The notes beneath the pieces are model-generated. The model did no database searches and was not told where the DNA came from. It worked only from the letters and a program-made list of their open reading frames with translations. From the NCBI GenBank assembly GCA_949498985.1, contig CATECQ010000050.1:39316-103315 (forward strand): 64,000 nt of DNA, in the 5' to 3' direction. This DNA is from Glaciecola sp. HTCC2999. GTDB lineage: Bacteria > Pseudomonadota > Gammaproteobacteria > Enterobacterales > Alteromonadaceae. The translations under genes were made by a program, and so were the position numbers. Below are positions 29,237 through 38,695 of the stretch, piece after piece. The stretch's first letter is position 1; each line of letters opens with the position of its first letter.

Positions 29237-30919
29237 ATGACGACACGTTATTTATACACGGCCTATTCAGGTCCTGCTTTATTAGAAACGCCATTGTTAA
29301 ATAAAGGCAGTGCGTTTAATGAAAAAGAGCGTAAAGTTTTTAACCTGATGGGACTTTTGCCGACGCGATATGAAACGATCGAAGAACAAGTGGAACGCGC
29401 ATACATGCAATATTCGAGTTTTACCGATCCGCTCAATAAGCACATTTATTTGCGTAATATTCAAGACACCAACGAAACGTTATTCTTTAAATTACTACAA
29501 CGTCATATCGAAGAAATGATGCCGATCATCTACACCCCCACGGTAGGAGATGCTTGTGAAAAATTTTCTGATATTTATCGTAGCTCTCGAGGATTATTTA
29601 TTTCCTATAAAGAACGTCATAATTTAGATGATATTTTGCGTAATGTGACCAAGCCCAAGGTAAAAGTGATTGTAGTCACTGATGGTGAACGTATTTTAGG
29701 GCTTGGTGACCAAGGTATTGGGGGAATGGGTATTCCAATTGGAAAGCTATCTTTGTATACCGCGTGCGGGGGCATTTCACCTGCTTATACGTTACCCATT
29801 ACTTTAGATGTCGGAACGAATAATCAAAAGTTACTTGATGATCCTATGTATATGGGGGCGCGCCATGAGCGTATTGCTCAAGACCAATACAATGAATTTA
29901 TTCAGTTATTTATGGAAGCGGTCAAACATCGTTGGCCGGAATCTATGGTTCAATTTGAAGATTTCGCCCAACCAAATGCGATGCCTATTTTAAATAAATA
30001 CCGTAATACGTATTGCTGCTTCAACGATGATATCCAAGGTACAGCTGCTGTTGCACTAGGAACATTATTAGCCGCCTGCCGAATGACTAATAAAAAGTTG
30101 TCTGATATGCGAGTGGCATTTGTGGGTGGTGGTTCTGCGGGTTGTGGGATCGCAGCAATGTTGATTCAGCAAATGCGTCATGAAGGCATGTCCGAAAGTG
30201 ATGCGCGAAAACGTATTTATATGTTGGATCGTCTCGGTTTGATTACTGCAGGCCAAACAGGCTTACGAGATTTTCAAGCGAAACTTGCCCAGCAACCTGA
30301 AGATATCAATCACTGGGCAATTGCTGGGGATTATGCTTCATTGTATGAAGTGGTTGAGCATGCTAAACCTGATATATTAATTGGCGTATCTGGTGTGCCT
30401 GGCTTATTCACTCAAGAAGTGATTGAATTGATGGCAAAGAATCATGAATTGCCTATTATATTTCCATTGTCGAACCCTTCACGTCAAGTTGAAGCTCATC
30501 CATTAGATGTGATTAAATGGACAGGAGGTAAGGTCATTATTGCTACGGGTAGCCCATTTGGTGATGTCATGTATCAGGGGCAAGCCTTTCATGTTGCCCA
30601 ATGTAATAATTCCTATATTTTTCCGGGTATTGGATTAGGGGTCATTGTATCTAAAGCACGTATTATTAGTGATGAGATGATTATGGCAAGTTCTAATACG
30701 TTAGCAGAAGTATCGCCTCTGGCAAATAATGGAGAAGGCGGGTTATTACCCCCTTTGACACAGATTACTGAGTTAAGTAAATCAATTGCGTTTAATGTTG
30801 CGAAAGTAGCTATGCAACAAGGTTATGCACTTAAAGTTAGTGATGAAGAACTTAAGAGCAGAATTGATAAATATTTCTGGGCACCAGAGTATCGCGAATA
30901 TAAACGCTCAAGTGTTTAA
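29237..30919 (+). CDS. maeA: NAD-dependent malic enzyme
   Basis: The 560-residue protein is close to E. coli MaeA/SfcA (565). It shows the malic enzyme signature [19 protein letters not shown], the metal and substrate region [15 protein letters not shown], the second dinucleotide motif [17 protein letters not shown] and the early [12 protein letters not shown]. It decarboxylates malate to pyruvate, making NADH. It stands 41 bases after mrcA and ends four bases from the convergent argA stop. I see no terminator between the two convergent genes. Confidence 0.96.
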   Translation: MTTRYLYTAYSGPALLETPLLNKGSAFNEKERKVFNLMGLLPTRYETIEEQVERAYMQYSSFTDPLNKHIYLRNIQDTNETLFFKLLQRHIEEMMPIIYTPTVGDACEKFSDIYRSSRGLFISYKERHNLDDILRNVTKPKVKVIVVTDGERILGLGDQGIGGMGIPIGKLSLYTACGGISPAYTLPITLDVGTNNQKLLDDPMYMGARHERIAQDQYNEFIQLFMEAVKHRWPESMVQFEDFAQPNAMPILNKYRNTYCCFNDDIQGTAAVALGTLLAACRMTNKKLSDMRVAFVGGGSAGCGIAAMLIQQMRHEGMSESDARKRIYMLDRLGLITAGQTGLRDFQAKLAQQPEDINHWAIAGDYASLYEVVEHAKPDILIGVSGVPGLFTQEVIELMAKNHELPIIFPLSNPSRQVEAHPLDVIKWTGGKVIIATGSPFGDVMYQGQAFHVAQCNNSYIFPGIGLGVIVSKARIISDEMIMASSNTLAEVSPLANNGEGGLLPPLTQITELSKSIAFNVAKVAMQQGYALKVSDEELKSRIDKYFWAPEYREYKRSSV

Positions 30920-30923
30920 GATA

Positions 30924-32255
30924 TTATACTGCTAATGTAAATACTTTAGACTTACGGGTAAAATTATACAGTTCTTGTTTTTGTGTCGGCAGGTCACTAA
31001 CACTGCCTTCAACAAATCCTTGTTCAAGGAACCAATGTGCTGTCAACGTGGTTAAGACGAATAGAGAATTGAGACCTTGTTGTGCTGCTTGGCTTAATAA
31101 AGCCTCTAGCACACGCTCTCCTCGATTAGCACCGCGGTAGTCACCATGTGTCGCAACACATGCAATCTCACCTAAACCATCATCAGGATAAGCATACAGG
31201 GCTGCACAGGCAATGATCATTCCATCACGCTCAATCACGGTAAATTGATCAATTTCATTCTCTAGGCGTTCACGTGAGCGCTTGACCAATGCACCAGATT
31301 CCTCAAGTGGTTTAATCAAACTCAAGATCCCCACCACGTCATTAATATCTGCTGGGCGTAACTGTTCATAATGATTTTCCATTACCAGTGACCCGGTCCC
31401 ATCTCGGGTAAATAGCTCTTTGATAAGCGCTCCATCGATGTCATAACTGACACAATGTGCCCGGGGAATACCTTTATCAACACTGTCATGCAGTGCATGT
31501 ATCACACTGGGTTCATTCACTAAATTGCCGTGGTCTTGAAGCATCTCAAAGCGAGCTAATTCAATATTTCTATGGAGTACTAATTCAATACCCGATGGAG
31601 TCGATACGCGCTCCATTATTCCTTTATACTCTGAAAAAGCGATCAATTTATCTGCGTCTAATGCATGTGCAGCTTGAGTCGCAATTTCTTCGTGAGATAG
31701 ATTGAACACTTCTCCTGTTGGGGAGTAACCAATAGGAGAGAGTAATACTATAGAGCCATCGTTTAAGTGATCATTAATCCCTTGTGTATCAATACGGCGA
31801 ACCGAACCGGTATTTTCATAATCAACACCGCCACGAACTCCCATAGGTTTAGCGACAACTAGATTACCAGAGGCAACACGAATTTGAGCACCGTGCATTG
31901 GTGAATTTGCCAGACCCATGGTGAGCAATGCTTCTACTTGGGAACGGACTGAACCGGCAGCATCTTTCACACATTCCAATGTAGTTTTATCGGTGATGCG
32001 AATATTATCCGCAAAACGGCCTTCAATATTACGTAGTGCGATCCGTTCATCTATTTGTGGTCTTGCGCCATGGACAATAACCACACGCACGCCTAAGGTG
32101 TTGAGAAGGGCGATATCATGTATGATCGTTGGTAAAGTAGGGCTTTCAATCGCTTCACCACTAAGCATTAACACAAACGTTTTGCCACGATGGGCGTTAA
32201 TATATGGTGCTGAATTGCGAAACAGCGTAATCATATCTTGATGTGATAACACCAT
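30924..32255 (-). CDS. argA: N-acetylglutamate synthase
   Basis: The 443-residue length equals E. coli ArgA. The N-terminal amino-acid-kinase-like domain (about 1-290; VIVHGARPQIDERI) binds arginine for feedback inhibition; the C-terminal GNAT domain (IACVATHGDYRGANRGERVLEALL) makes acetylglutamate from glutamate and acetyl-CoA. It is the last gene of argCBFGHA, 15 bases after argH. In some Alteromonadales and vibrios an acetyltransferase is fused to ArgH; here argA is complete and separate. Confidence 0.96.
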   Translation of the reverse strand: MVLSHQDMITLFRNSAPYINAHRGKTFVLMLSGEAIESPTLPTIIHDIALLNTLGVRVVIVHGARPQIDERIALRNIEGRFADNIRITDKTTLECVKDAAGSVRSQVEALLTMGLANSPMHGAQIRVASGNLVVAKPMGVRGGVDYENTGSVRRIDTQGINDHLNDGSIVLLSPIGYSPTGEVFNLSHEEIATQAAHALDADKLIAFSEYKGIMERVSTPSGIELVLHRNIELARFEMLQDHGNLVNEPSVIHALHDSVDKGIPRAHCVSYDIDGALIKELFTRDGTGSLVMENHYEQLRPADINDVVGILSLIKPLEESGALVKRSRERLENEIDQFTVIERDGMIIACAALYAYPDDGLGEIACVATHGDYRGANRGERVLEALLSQAAQQGLNSLFVLTTLTAHWFLEQGFVEGSVSDLPTQKQELYNFTRKSKVFTLAV

Positions 32256-32270
32256 ACTCGATGACCCTTA

Positions 32271-33662
32271 TTACGGTTGTTGCATTTGTGCTTGCACAAA
32301 CGCTTTGGCAGCTTTAACTGCTTGAGTGACCGGTTCAATACCTGTTCCTCCCAGAATATTACGTTTATCTACTAAATATTCTAATTGGAGAATAGGGTAT
32401 ACATCCTCTTCAATTGTTGCAGAGAATTGTTGTAACTCAGCAATACTTAATTCTTCGAGTGCTTTGTTTTGGCTCAAAGCAAATACGACTGCTTGGCCAG
32501 AAATATCATGCGCGGTTCTAAAGGGGATCCCTTTACCAACTAAGTAATCCGCCAGTTCTGTTGCATTTGCATAGCCTTGTTTAGCTGCTTGCTCACATCG
32601 TGCTTTATCAAGTGTCAAGGTCTCTAAAACCTCAACACCAATAGACAAACAAATATGCCATTGAGTAACAGCATCAATAGCCCCTTCTTTGTCTTCTTGC
32701 ATATCTTTATTATATGCCAAAGGCAAACCTTTCATGGTCACTAATAGACCTTGTAAGGCACCGAAAACACGACCGCATTTACCTCGCATGAGCTCTAAAG
32801 CATCTGGGTTTTTCTTTTGTGGCATCAACGATGAACCTGAAGTCACACTATCGCCAAGCTTGATAAATTGTGCTTCACCTGAATTGTAGAAAATTAAATC
32901 TTCAGCTAATCGAGACATGTGCATCATGCTAGTGGAAGCGCAGAATAATAACTCTAGAACAAAATCACGGTCTGATACTGCATCTAAGCTATTTACACAA
33001 GGTGAATCAAAACCCAATTCATTGGCAATGGTGACACGATCTACTGGATAAGTGGTTCCCGCAAGAGCGCCACATCCCAACGGACATTGATTCATACGCT
33101 GTAATAAATCATCTAAGCGAGATAAATCGCGCTTGAGCATTTCCACATAGGCTAAAGCCCAATGTGCAAAACGAACAGGTTGGGCTCGTTGTAAATGCGT
33201 ATATCCGGGTAAAATAACCTGTGTATTGTTATCTGCTAATGTCACTAACTGGCTAATAAATGCGACCAAATCTTGACGCAGCATAGTCACATGATCTTTG
33301 ACCCATAAACGAAAATCTGTCGCCACCTGGTCATTACGCGAACGTCCTGTATGAAGTTTGCGGGCGACATCTCCTAGTTGTTCGGTTAAGGTCGCTTCGA
33401 CAAAGCTATGAATATCTTCTTCGCCTTTACCAACATAATCTAGCTCACCTGCTTCAGCTAAAGCAATGAGTGTCTTTAGCGCATCTTCTAATTGGGTTTG
33501 CTCAGCAGGGGTTAATACGCCTGCTTTACATAACGCGCGTGACCAAACAATCGAGCCGGTCATGTCCTGAGTCGCCATGACTTGATCAAATCCAATTGAA
33601 TCATTGACTTGGCGGAACATATTACTGCTGCCACCGGCGAATCTACCACCCCATAATGCCAT
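32271..33662 (-). CDS. argH: Argininosuccinate lyase
   Basis: The 463-residue fumarase-superfamily enzyme begins MALWGGRFAGGSSNMFRQVNDS and carries the family signature GSSLMPQKKNPD with the catalytic Ser, and HTGRSRNDQVATDFRL. It splits argininosuccinate into arginine and fumarate. It ends at normal length without a C-terminal acetyltransferase extension. It lies 11 bases after argG. Confidence 0.97.
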   Translation of the reverse strand: MALWGGRFAGGSSNMFRQVNDSIGFDQVMATQDMTGSIVWSRALCKAGVLTPAEQTQLEDALKTLIALAEAGELDYVGKGEEDIHSFVEATLTEQLGDVARKLHTGRSRNDQVATDFRLWVKDHVTMLRQDLVAFISQLVTLADNNTQVILPGYTHLQRAQPVRFAHWALAYVEMLKRDLSRLDDLLQRMNQCPLGCGALAGTTYPVDRVTIANELGFDSPCVNSLDAVSDRDFVLELLFCASTSMMHMSRLAEDLIFYNSGEAQFIKLGDSVTSGSSLMPQKKNPDALELMRGKCGRVFGALQGLLVTMKGLPLAYNKDMQEDKEGAIDAVTQWHICLSIGVEVLETLTLDKARCEQAAKQGYANATELADYLVGKGIPFRTAHDISGQAVVFALSQNKALEELSIAELQQFSATIEEDVYPILQLEYLVDKRNILGGTGIEPVTQAVKAAKAFVQAQMQQP

Positions 33663-33673
33663 GCGAATGACTC

Positions 33674-34897
33674 CTATTTTTCCATGTCGTGCATTGCTTT
33701 AATGCGACTGGATAAACTAAATAAACGGATAAAGCCTTCAGCATGTGATTGGTCATAAACATCATCTGCACCAAATGTTGCAAAATCTTCAGAATACAAG
33801 CTATTAGGTGATTGACGCTGTGTGACCGTGGCTGTGCCCTTATATAACTTAACTACGATTTCACCCGTGACTAGTTTGGCAAAAGACTCAGCACCAGCAA
33901 TCAATGCATCATTTAATGCAGTAAACCAGCGGCCGTCATACATTACATGGGCAAATTCTAAGCCAAGTTGTTCACGATATTTTAGTGCTGACTTATCTAA
34001 TACAAGCGTTTCTAACGCTTTATATGCTTTGACTAATACTGTGCCGCCAGGTGTTTCATAACAACCACGTGATTTCATTCCAACGAGGCGATTCTCGACT
34101 ATATCGATACGACCGACACCATGAGGAGCGGCTAAACGATTTAACTCAACCAGTGCATCATATGCACCGTACGCCTGACCATTAACATGAGTCAGTTCAC
34201 CTTCAGCAAATGTTAAACTGATCGTCTCTGGTGCATCAGGTGCATCCATTGGATCAGTCGTTAACGTCCAAATGCCTTTAGTTGGTTCGCACCAAGGATC
34301 TTCTAGTTCACCGCCTTCATGAGAGATATGCCATGCGTTAGCATCACGGCTATAAATTTTCGTCGCAGATGCGGTCGTTTCGATGTTGCGTTCAGCTAAA
34401 TAATCTAATAAATCTTCACGTGAGACCATGTCCCATTCACGCCAAGGCGCGATTACCGTTAAGTCTGGAGCAAGTGCTGCAAACGCACCTTCAAATCGAA
34501 CTTGATCGTTACCTTTACCGGTACAACCATGGCATAAGGCGTCTGCACCGACTTTGCGAGCAACTTCCACTTGCGCTTTAGCGATGACTGGACGTGCCAT
34601 AGAAGTCCCTAATAAATATTCCCCTTCATATACGGCACCCGTTTTTACGGTAGGAAAGATGAAGTCTTTCACAAATTCTTGTTTTAAATCCATGATGTAG
34701 CATTCACTTGCACCACTAGCGATGGCTTTGTCATGCAAGCCTTCAAGCTCTTCATCACCTTGTCCCACATCTGCAGCAAATGCGACGACTTCACAATCAT
34801 AGTTTTCTTTAAGCCAAGGAATGATCGCCGAGGTATCTAAACCACCTGAGTAGGCAAGGACGACTTTTTTGATAGCTGATTTTGTTGTTGATTTCAC
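33674..34897 (-). CDS. argG: Argininosuccinate synthase
   Basis: The 407-residue protein has the ATP pyrophosphatase P-loop [12 protein letters not shown] near the N-terminus and the later [15 protein letters not shown] and EGGELEDPW. It belongs to the short ArgG type (about 400 residues) rather than the 447-residue E. coli type. It condenses citrulline with aspartate. It sits between argF (28 bases upstream) and argH. Confidence 0.97.
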   Translation of the reverse strand: MKSTTKSAIKKVVLAYSGGLDTSAIIPWLKENYDCEVVAFAADVGQGDEELEGLHDKAIASGASECYIMDLKQEFVKDFIFPTVKTGAVYEGEYLLGTSMARPVIAKAQVEVARKVGADALCHGCTGKGNDQVRFEGAFAALAPDLTVIAPWREWDMVSREDLLDYLAERNIETTASATKIYSRDANAWHISHEGGELEDPWCEPTKGIWTLTTDPMDAPDAPETISLTFAEGELTHVNGQAYGAYDALVELNRLAAPHGVGRIDIVENRLVGMKSRGCYETPGGTVLVKAYKALETLVLDKSALKYREQLGLEFAHVMYDGRWFTALNDALIAGAESFAKLVTGEIVVKLYKGTATVTQRQSPNSLYSEDFATFGADDVYDQSHAEGFIRLFSLSSRIKAMHDMEK

Positions 34898-34925
34898 AGG
34901 TATACTCTTAATATATAAACGGTTG

Positions 34926-35846
34926 TTAGTTGATTAAATTACCTAGTAAGGTAATTAAAATTGCATTTTGTGCGTGCATTCTATTCTCTGCTTGCATCAT
35001 TAGCAATGACGCAGGCGAGTCTATTAGTGAACTGGTAATTTCTAAATCACGATGGGCTGGCTGGCAGTGCATGACATATTCTGCACCACACTGCTGCATT
35101 AATGTTTCATTGACCTGGTAAGGCATGAATTTTTCTTTAATTTCACTTAATGGAGTGTCATCACCCATTGATAACCAAGTATCGGTATACAGGACATCGG
35201 CATTACCTAGTGCACTAATGTCCGTAATTTGTGTAATGGATGCACCCGTTTGTAAGGCTAGTTTTTGAGCCTTAGCTATAATATTTTGGTCTGCTTCATG
35301 GCCTCGAGGGGTTACCACAACTTGGTTTACACCTAGCAGTGCACCGACAATAAGTAATGAATGAGTAACATTATTACCATCACCAACATATGCTAAAGTT
35401 CGGCCTTTCACATCATGGAAAATCTCTGCCATCGCCAAATAATCAGCGAGTGCTTGGCATGGATGATATAAATCACATAGCGCGTTTACTACGGGGACAG
35501 AAGCATGCTCAGCGAGTTCTTCAAGAGTTGCATGTTTAAATACTCGAGCAATAATCCCGTCACACCAACATGATAGATTCAATGCCATATCTTTGGTGTC
35601 TTCACGCCCTGCTAAGTTGTTTGATTGGCTATCGAGATAGACGAGATGACCTCCTAGTTTTTGAATTCCAATATCAAAGCTCACACGAGTTCGCAGTGAT
35701 GGTTTTTCAAATAATGCGACCAAGGATTTACCTTTTAATGCATCTCGATAATCCGACGGAGACTTTTTAACATTCAGCGCTAAATTTAACAGTGTCTGCA
35801 TTTGTTCAACGCTAGTGTCTTTAAATGAAAGTAAGTTATCTTGCAT
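34926..35846 (-). CDS. argF: Ornithine carbamoyltransferase
   Basis: The 306-residue transcarbamylase has the carbamoyl-phosphate loop [15 protein letters not shown], the middle [12 protein letters not shown] and the C-terminal [12 protein letters not shown], where most relatives have HCLPAHR. The form KPSLRTR is that of Shewanella-type ArgF, unlike E. coli STRTR. It makes citrulline from ornithine. The Leu-to-Gln change in the HCxPA loop touches the ornithine site; the rest of the loop is intact, so I take it to be active. An N-acetylornithine carbamoyltransferase is less likely given a complete argCB-type route. Confidence 0.94.
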   Translation of the reverse strand: MQDNLLSFKDTSVEQMQTLLNLALNVKKSPSDYRDALKGKSLVALFEKPSLRTRVSFDIGIQKLGGHLVYLDSQSNNLAGREDTKDMALNLSCWCDGIIARVFKHATLEELAEHASVPVVNALCDLYHPCQALADYLAMAEIFHDVKGRTLAYVGDGNNVTHSLLIVGALLGVNQVVVTPRGHEADQNIIAKAQKLALQTGASITQITDISALGNADVLYTDTWLSMGDDTPLSEIKEKFMPYQVNETLMQQCGAEYVMHCQPAHRDLEITSSLIDSPASLLMMQAENRMHAQNAILITLLGNLIN

Positions 35847-35865
35847 TGTTCATCCTGTGTGTGCG

Positions 35866-36645
35866 TTACTGAGGTAAAATATGAGTCCCGACACCTTGCA
35901 GGTGAGGGCGTAAAAATGCTGCTGAATCAGACCAAGCACCAATTACAACAGGTCGATTTAAGGTGTTCGCAGCAGTAAATGCGGCATCAACCTTGACTCG
36001 CATACCGTCAATTAACACGTTTTCTTGAGTCAGCGCATCTGCTTGTTGCGCATTTAGATCATCGACTTTTTGCATGTTGCCATCGAGTACCCCCGGTACA
36101 TCAGACAGTAATAACAAATCCGCCTGAAGTAGACAAGCAATCGCTGTGGCTGCTTGATCCGCATTAACATTGACTAGTTGGCCATTAGATAAAGCTCCAA
36201 TAGAGTTGATAATCGGTAATTGACCAATTTGTAGTAAAGTTTTAGGCAGGTGCGCCGCGTGCGGTTGAACATCACCAACACAACCGAGCTGACGATCAAT
36301 AATCGTACACTGAGTCATGTCTCCGTCAGCTAACGTTAGGCCCACCGCAGCAATATTCTCTTTCATCGCAAAACTGAGCATTGCGGTATTATAAGTACCT
36401 GCAAGCGCTCCGGCCACATAAGGCATATGTGCTTCAGGGGTTACACGTAAGCCATTGAGTTTATGACTTTCCAAGCCAAGTGCCTCCAAGGTTTTTTGTA
36501 CTCCGGCACCTCCCCCATGCACGATCGCAACCGGACGGATAGACTGTAGTTTGGCAATGTTTTGGAAAAAAACGTCTTGACCAGAGGGAGCATCAATAAA
36601 TGCCCCACCAACTTTAATGACTAATGGTGTGGGTGACGCTGTCAT
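35866..36645 (-). CDS. argB: N-acetylglutamate kinase
   Basis: The start at 36645 makes the ATG overlap the argC stop by four bases (ATGA) and gives 259 residues, as in E. coli (258); a longer open frame exists but lacks support. The amino acid kinase fold is shown by PLVIKVGGAFID, AIVHGGGAGVQKTLEALG and NVNADQAATAIACLLQADLLLLSDVPGVLDG. It phosphorylates N-acetylglutamate. The short form without the N-terminal helix fits the hexamer-independent, feedback-insensitive enzyme type of enterics; ArgA is then the control point. Confidence 0.96.
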   Translation of the reverse strand: MTASPTPLVIKVGGAFIDAPSGQDVFFQNIAKLQSIRPVAIVHGGGAGVQKTLEALGLESHKLNGLRVTPEAHMPYVAGALAGTYNTAMLSFAMKENIAAVGLTLADGDMTQCTIIDRQLGCVGDVQPHAAHLPKTLLQIGQLPIINSIGALSNGQLVNVNADQAATAIACLLQADLLLLSDVPGVLDGNMQKVDDLNAQQADALTQENVLIDGMRVKVDAAFTAANTLNRPVVIGAWSDSAAFLRPHLQGVGTHILPQ

Positions 36646-37679
36646 AGTGTACCTACATTTTGTAACGCTGGTATTAATCCGGCACTGATTGGATATTGTT
36701 GTGATAAATTTGCGCATTGAACAGCTTGAGCTGCAGCGCCTTTGAGCACATTATCAATTGCCGTTGTCACGACGATATACTGTGAATCAGCATCGTACTG
36801 ATAAAAGACATCACAAAATGGGGTGTGTACCACATCGTCGATTTTGGGAGCACGATCACGTAAACGAATACAAGGTGTATCAGCATATGCTTGAGTAAAA
36901 GCAGTATCAACTTGGGCTTGAGTCGTTCCTGGGACTAGTTGAGCTGTGATTGTGGCAAGTATGCCTCGCTTGAAATTACCTAAATGCGGAGTAAATATAA
37001 TAGGCTGACCTAAGTAAGCTTCAATTTCAGGTTGGTGACGGTGACTTAAAATACCATAGGCTTGCAGAGAGACTTCACAAAAACTGTTTACCATCGATGC
37101 TTTTCGACCTGCGCCACTGACACCGGACACCGCATTAATTACGGGACGAGTCTGTGATAATAGAGACGCTGATGCGAGGGGCTTTAACCCCGTCAGACTT
37201 GCAGTGGGGTAACACCCTGGTACCGCGACTACCGCCGCCTTTGCGATCTGATGGGGATACCACTCAGCTAATCCATATACGGCTTGCTCTCGCCATTCAG
37301 TACATTCATGTGTAAATCCATAATATTGGGAAAAAACATCTTTATCGGCAATACGAAAAGCACCGGATAAATCATAGATGATTGCGCGTTTACCTGCCAG
37401 TTGAGGCATCCAATCATGGCTGGCTTCATGTGGAGTTGCTAAGAAAATGGCATCGTATTGTGAAGCCATTTTTCGTAAGATCTCATCATTAATAGGCACT
37501 AAGGGTAAATCACATACTCCAATTAAATTCGCATGACACTGGCTAATGAGTTGACCTGCATCAACAGAGTGCTCTGATACATATAAGGTATCAAGGCTAA
37601 ATCCAGGGTGCATTGCTAAAATATTGACGAGTTCGGCGCCAGTATAGCCGCTAGCGCCGATAATGCATGTTTTGATCAT
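36642..37679 (-). CDS. argC: N-acetyl-gamma-glutamyl-phosphate reductase
   Basis: The 345-residue dehydrogenase shows IIGASGYTGAELVNILAMHP at the N-terminus and the catalytic Cys in VAVPGCYPTASLTGLKPL. It reduces N-acetylglutamyl phosphate. It is the first gene of argCBFGHA. Its 5' side has a leader of about 200 bases with a hairpin, a promoter and two ArgR boxes, so it carries the control of the whole operon. Confidence 0.97.
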   Translation of the reverse strand: MIKTCIIGASGYTGAELVNILAMHPGFSLDTLYVSEHSVDAGQLISQCHANLIGVCDLPLVPINDEILRKMASQYDAIFLATPHEASHDWMPQLAGKRAIIYDLSGAFRIADKDVFSQYYGFTHECTEWREQAVYGLAEWYPHQIAKAAVVAVPGCYPTASLTGLKPLASASLLSQTRPVINAVSGVSGAGRKASMVNSFCEVSLQAYGILSHRHQPEIEAYLGQPIIFTPHLGNFKRGILATITAQLVPGTTQAQVDTAFTQAYADTPCIRLRDRAPKIDDVVHTPFCDVFYQYDADSQYIVVTTAIDNVLKGAAAQAVQCANLSQQYPISAGLIPALQNVGTL

Positions 37680-37735
37680 GTTGTTCTAGATCCTGCCATT
37701 TTTATGTCATTGTTAAACCGATGATATTACTTGAT

Positions 37736-37801
37736 AAAAAAACACTTTTACCTTTACCAAAAAACAGATTTAACGCTGAATTTTAGTAAAGGTAAAAAGT
37801 G
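37736..37801 (-). terminator. Terminator-like hairpin in the argC leader (candidate attenuator)
   Basis: Read on the minus strand, a stem of 12 perfect pairs (TTTTACCTTTAC 37746-37757 with GTAAAGGTAAAA 37786-37797) extends by three more pairs after a one-base bulge (CAC 37743-37745 with GTG 37799-37801). The loop is 28 bases. Directly downstream in the arg direction come seven T (37742-37736), about 57 bases before argC. The polarity of the T-run fits arg transcription, not the opposite strand. The stem is AU-rich, so termination strength is uncertain. It could be an attenuator or protect the leader RNA. Confidence 0.6.
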
Positions 37802-37884
37802 AAGCTACTTATCTATTTGCACACTCATTGCAAAATAATCAATAGTAACCTAAGTAGGGAGAGTGTAACTCAACGTATAGATTA

Positions 37885-37912
37885 ATCATACTATATATAA
37901 ATATTTATGCAA
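37885..37912 (-). promoter_or_regulatory. Predicted arg operon promoter
   Basis: On the minus strand TTGCAT (37912-37907) and TATGAT (37890-37885) are spaced by 16 bases, a good sigma-70 match. The -35 lies inside the first ArgR box, the expected repression geometry. The start of transcription would be near 37878, giving a leader of about 200 bases before argC. Confidence 0.6.
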
Positions 37913-37913
37913 A
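37896..37913. promoter_or_regulatory. ArgR operator, box 1 (overlaps the -35 element)
   Basis: TATAAATATTTATGCAAA matches the 18-base ARG box WNTGAATWWWWATTCANW at all but two fixed positions. It is exactly 21 bases from the second box, i.e. a three-base gap, the spacing of paired ARG boxes bound by an ArgR hexamer. ArgR with arginine would repress the argCBFGHA operon. Confidence 0.72.
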
Positions 37914-37916
37914 TAT

Positions 37917-37934
37917 AATGTATAAGTATTCATT
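37917..37934. promoter_or_regulatory. ArgR operator, box 2
   Basis: AATGTATAAGTATTCATT matches the ARG box with two mismatches and keeps the right half ATTCA intact. It forms a tandem pair with the box at 37896-37913, just upstream of the arg promoter. No gene other than argC is close enough on that side; the GrpB-family gene starts 137 bases away on the plus strand. The rest of the gap (37935-38071) shows nothing further. Confidence 0.72.
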
Positions 37935-38071
37935 AAGACCTTGGGTGTAATGATATATTACTTTTATTATATTGCTATTTTATTAACGCAGACTATGTCA
38001 CTACTGTATTGTCAGGCTAAAGCTAGACAGATACACTCTCATGTAATCTATTCAAATGAATGTAAAAGAAT

Positions 38072-38695
38072 GTGAAATTTACTACTTATGAGTATCGGCC
38101 CGTATCGATGGAACTCACCTATCAATCTTACCATTCCATTGTAGAATGGTTGAAAATGAGGTTACCTTGTGCTTATCGATATGAGCATTTTGGTTCAACG
38201 GCTATTCCTATTGCTGGGAAGGGAGTCGTAGATATTGCTTGTCTTTACCCGGCGGGTGATAATTCAATTTCTTATAAGCAGTCGCAAGTTGATCAAGCAC
38301 TATCAGCCTTGACCGCTTTTGGATGTGAGTGGCATCACGCTAAGGACTTATTTAAACCTCATCGCCCCAGAGTCGATATCGGTGTTTTAATCGAACATGG
38401 TGATGCATTATTCGTCAATGAACAAACCGCTCAAATCAATGTATATATTCACTTGATCGAAGCTTATTCGGCAGAACATTTAAAGCAGCGTTATTTTCGA
38501 CAACGATTATTATTATCGCCGGCGCTATGCGTTCAGTATATACAATATAAGGCACAACTTATCGAGCAAGGTCATACAGAGCATCAGGTGTATGGTGAAG
38601 CTAAAGGTAGATTTGTCAAACAAGTATTGCAACACTTTAGTACCGGAGTGACTCCTTTTGAAAACCACACTAAATACAGAAATTCATATGAATAA
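38072..38695 (+). CDS. GrpB-family (UPF0157) nucleotidyltransferase-like protein
   Basis: The 207-residue protein matches GrpB family proteins, which have a nucleotidyltransferase-like fold: YEHFGSTAIPIAGKGVVDIACLYP (about 39-62) corresponds to the usual HIGSTAVPGLxAKPxIDI. IHLIEAYSAEHLKQRYFRQRLLLSPALCVQYIQYKAQLIEQ and VYGEAKGRFV are also family-like. The start is a GTG at 38072; an ATG at 38108 is possible. Molecular function is not established. The end overlaps the lysophospholipase gene by eight bases, so the two are coupled. Confidence 0.78.
   Translation: MKFTTYEYRPVSMELTYQSYHSIVEWLKMRLPCAYRYEHFGSTAIPIAGKGVVDIACLYPAGDNSISYKQSQVDQALSALTAFGCEWHHAKDLFKPHRPRVDIGVLIEHGDALFVNEQTAQINVYIHLIEAYSAEHLKQRYFRQRLLLSPALCVQYIQYKAQLIEQGHTEHQVYGEAKGRFVKQVLQHFSTGVTPFENHTKYRNSYE

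Noticed and set aside
36646..36717. Longer start for argB
   Set aside because: The added residues lie within argC and do not match ArgB; ATGA overlap at 36642-36645 is typical.
37805..37828. Leader peptide MSVQIDK in the arg leader
   Set aside because: No arginine codons and no ribosome binding site, so not kept as a feature; mentioned only with the hairpin.
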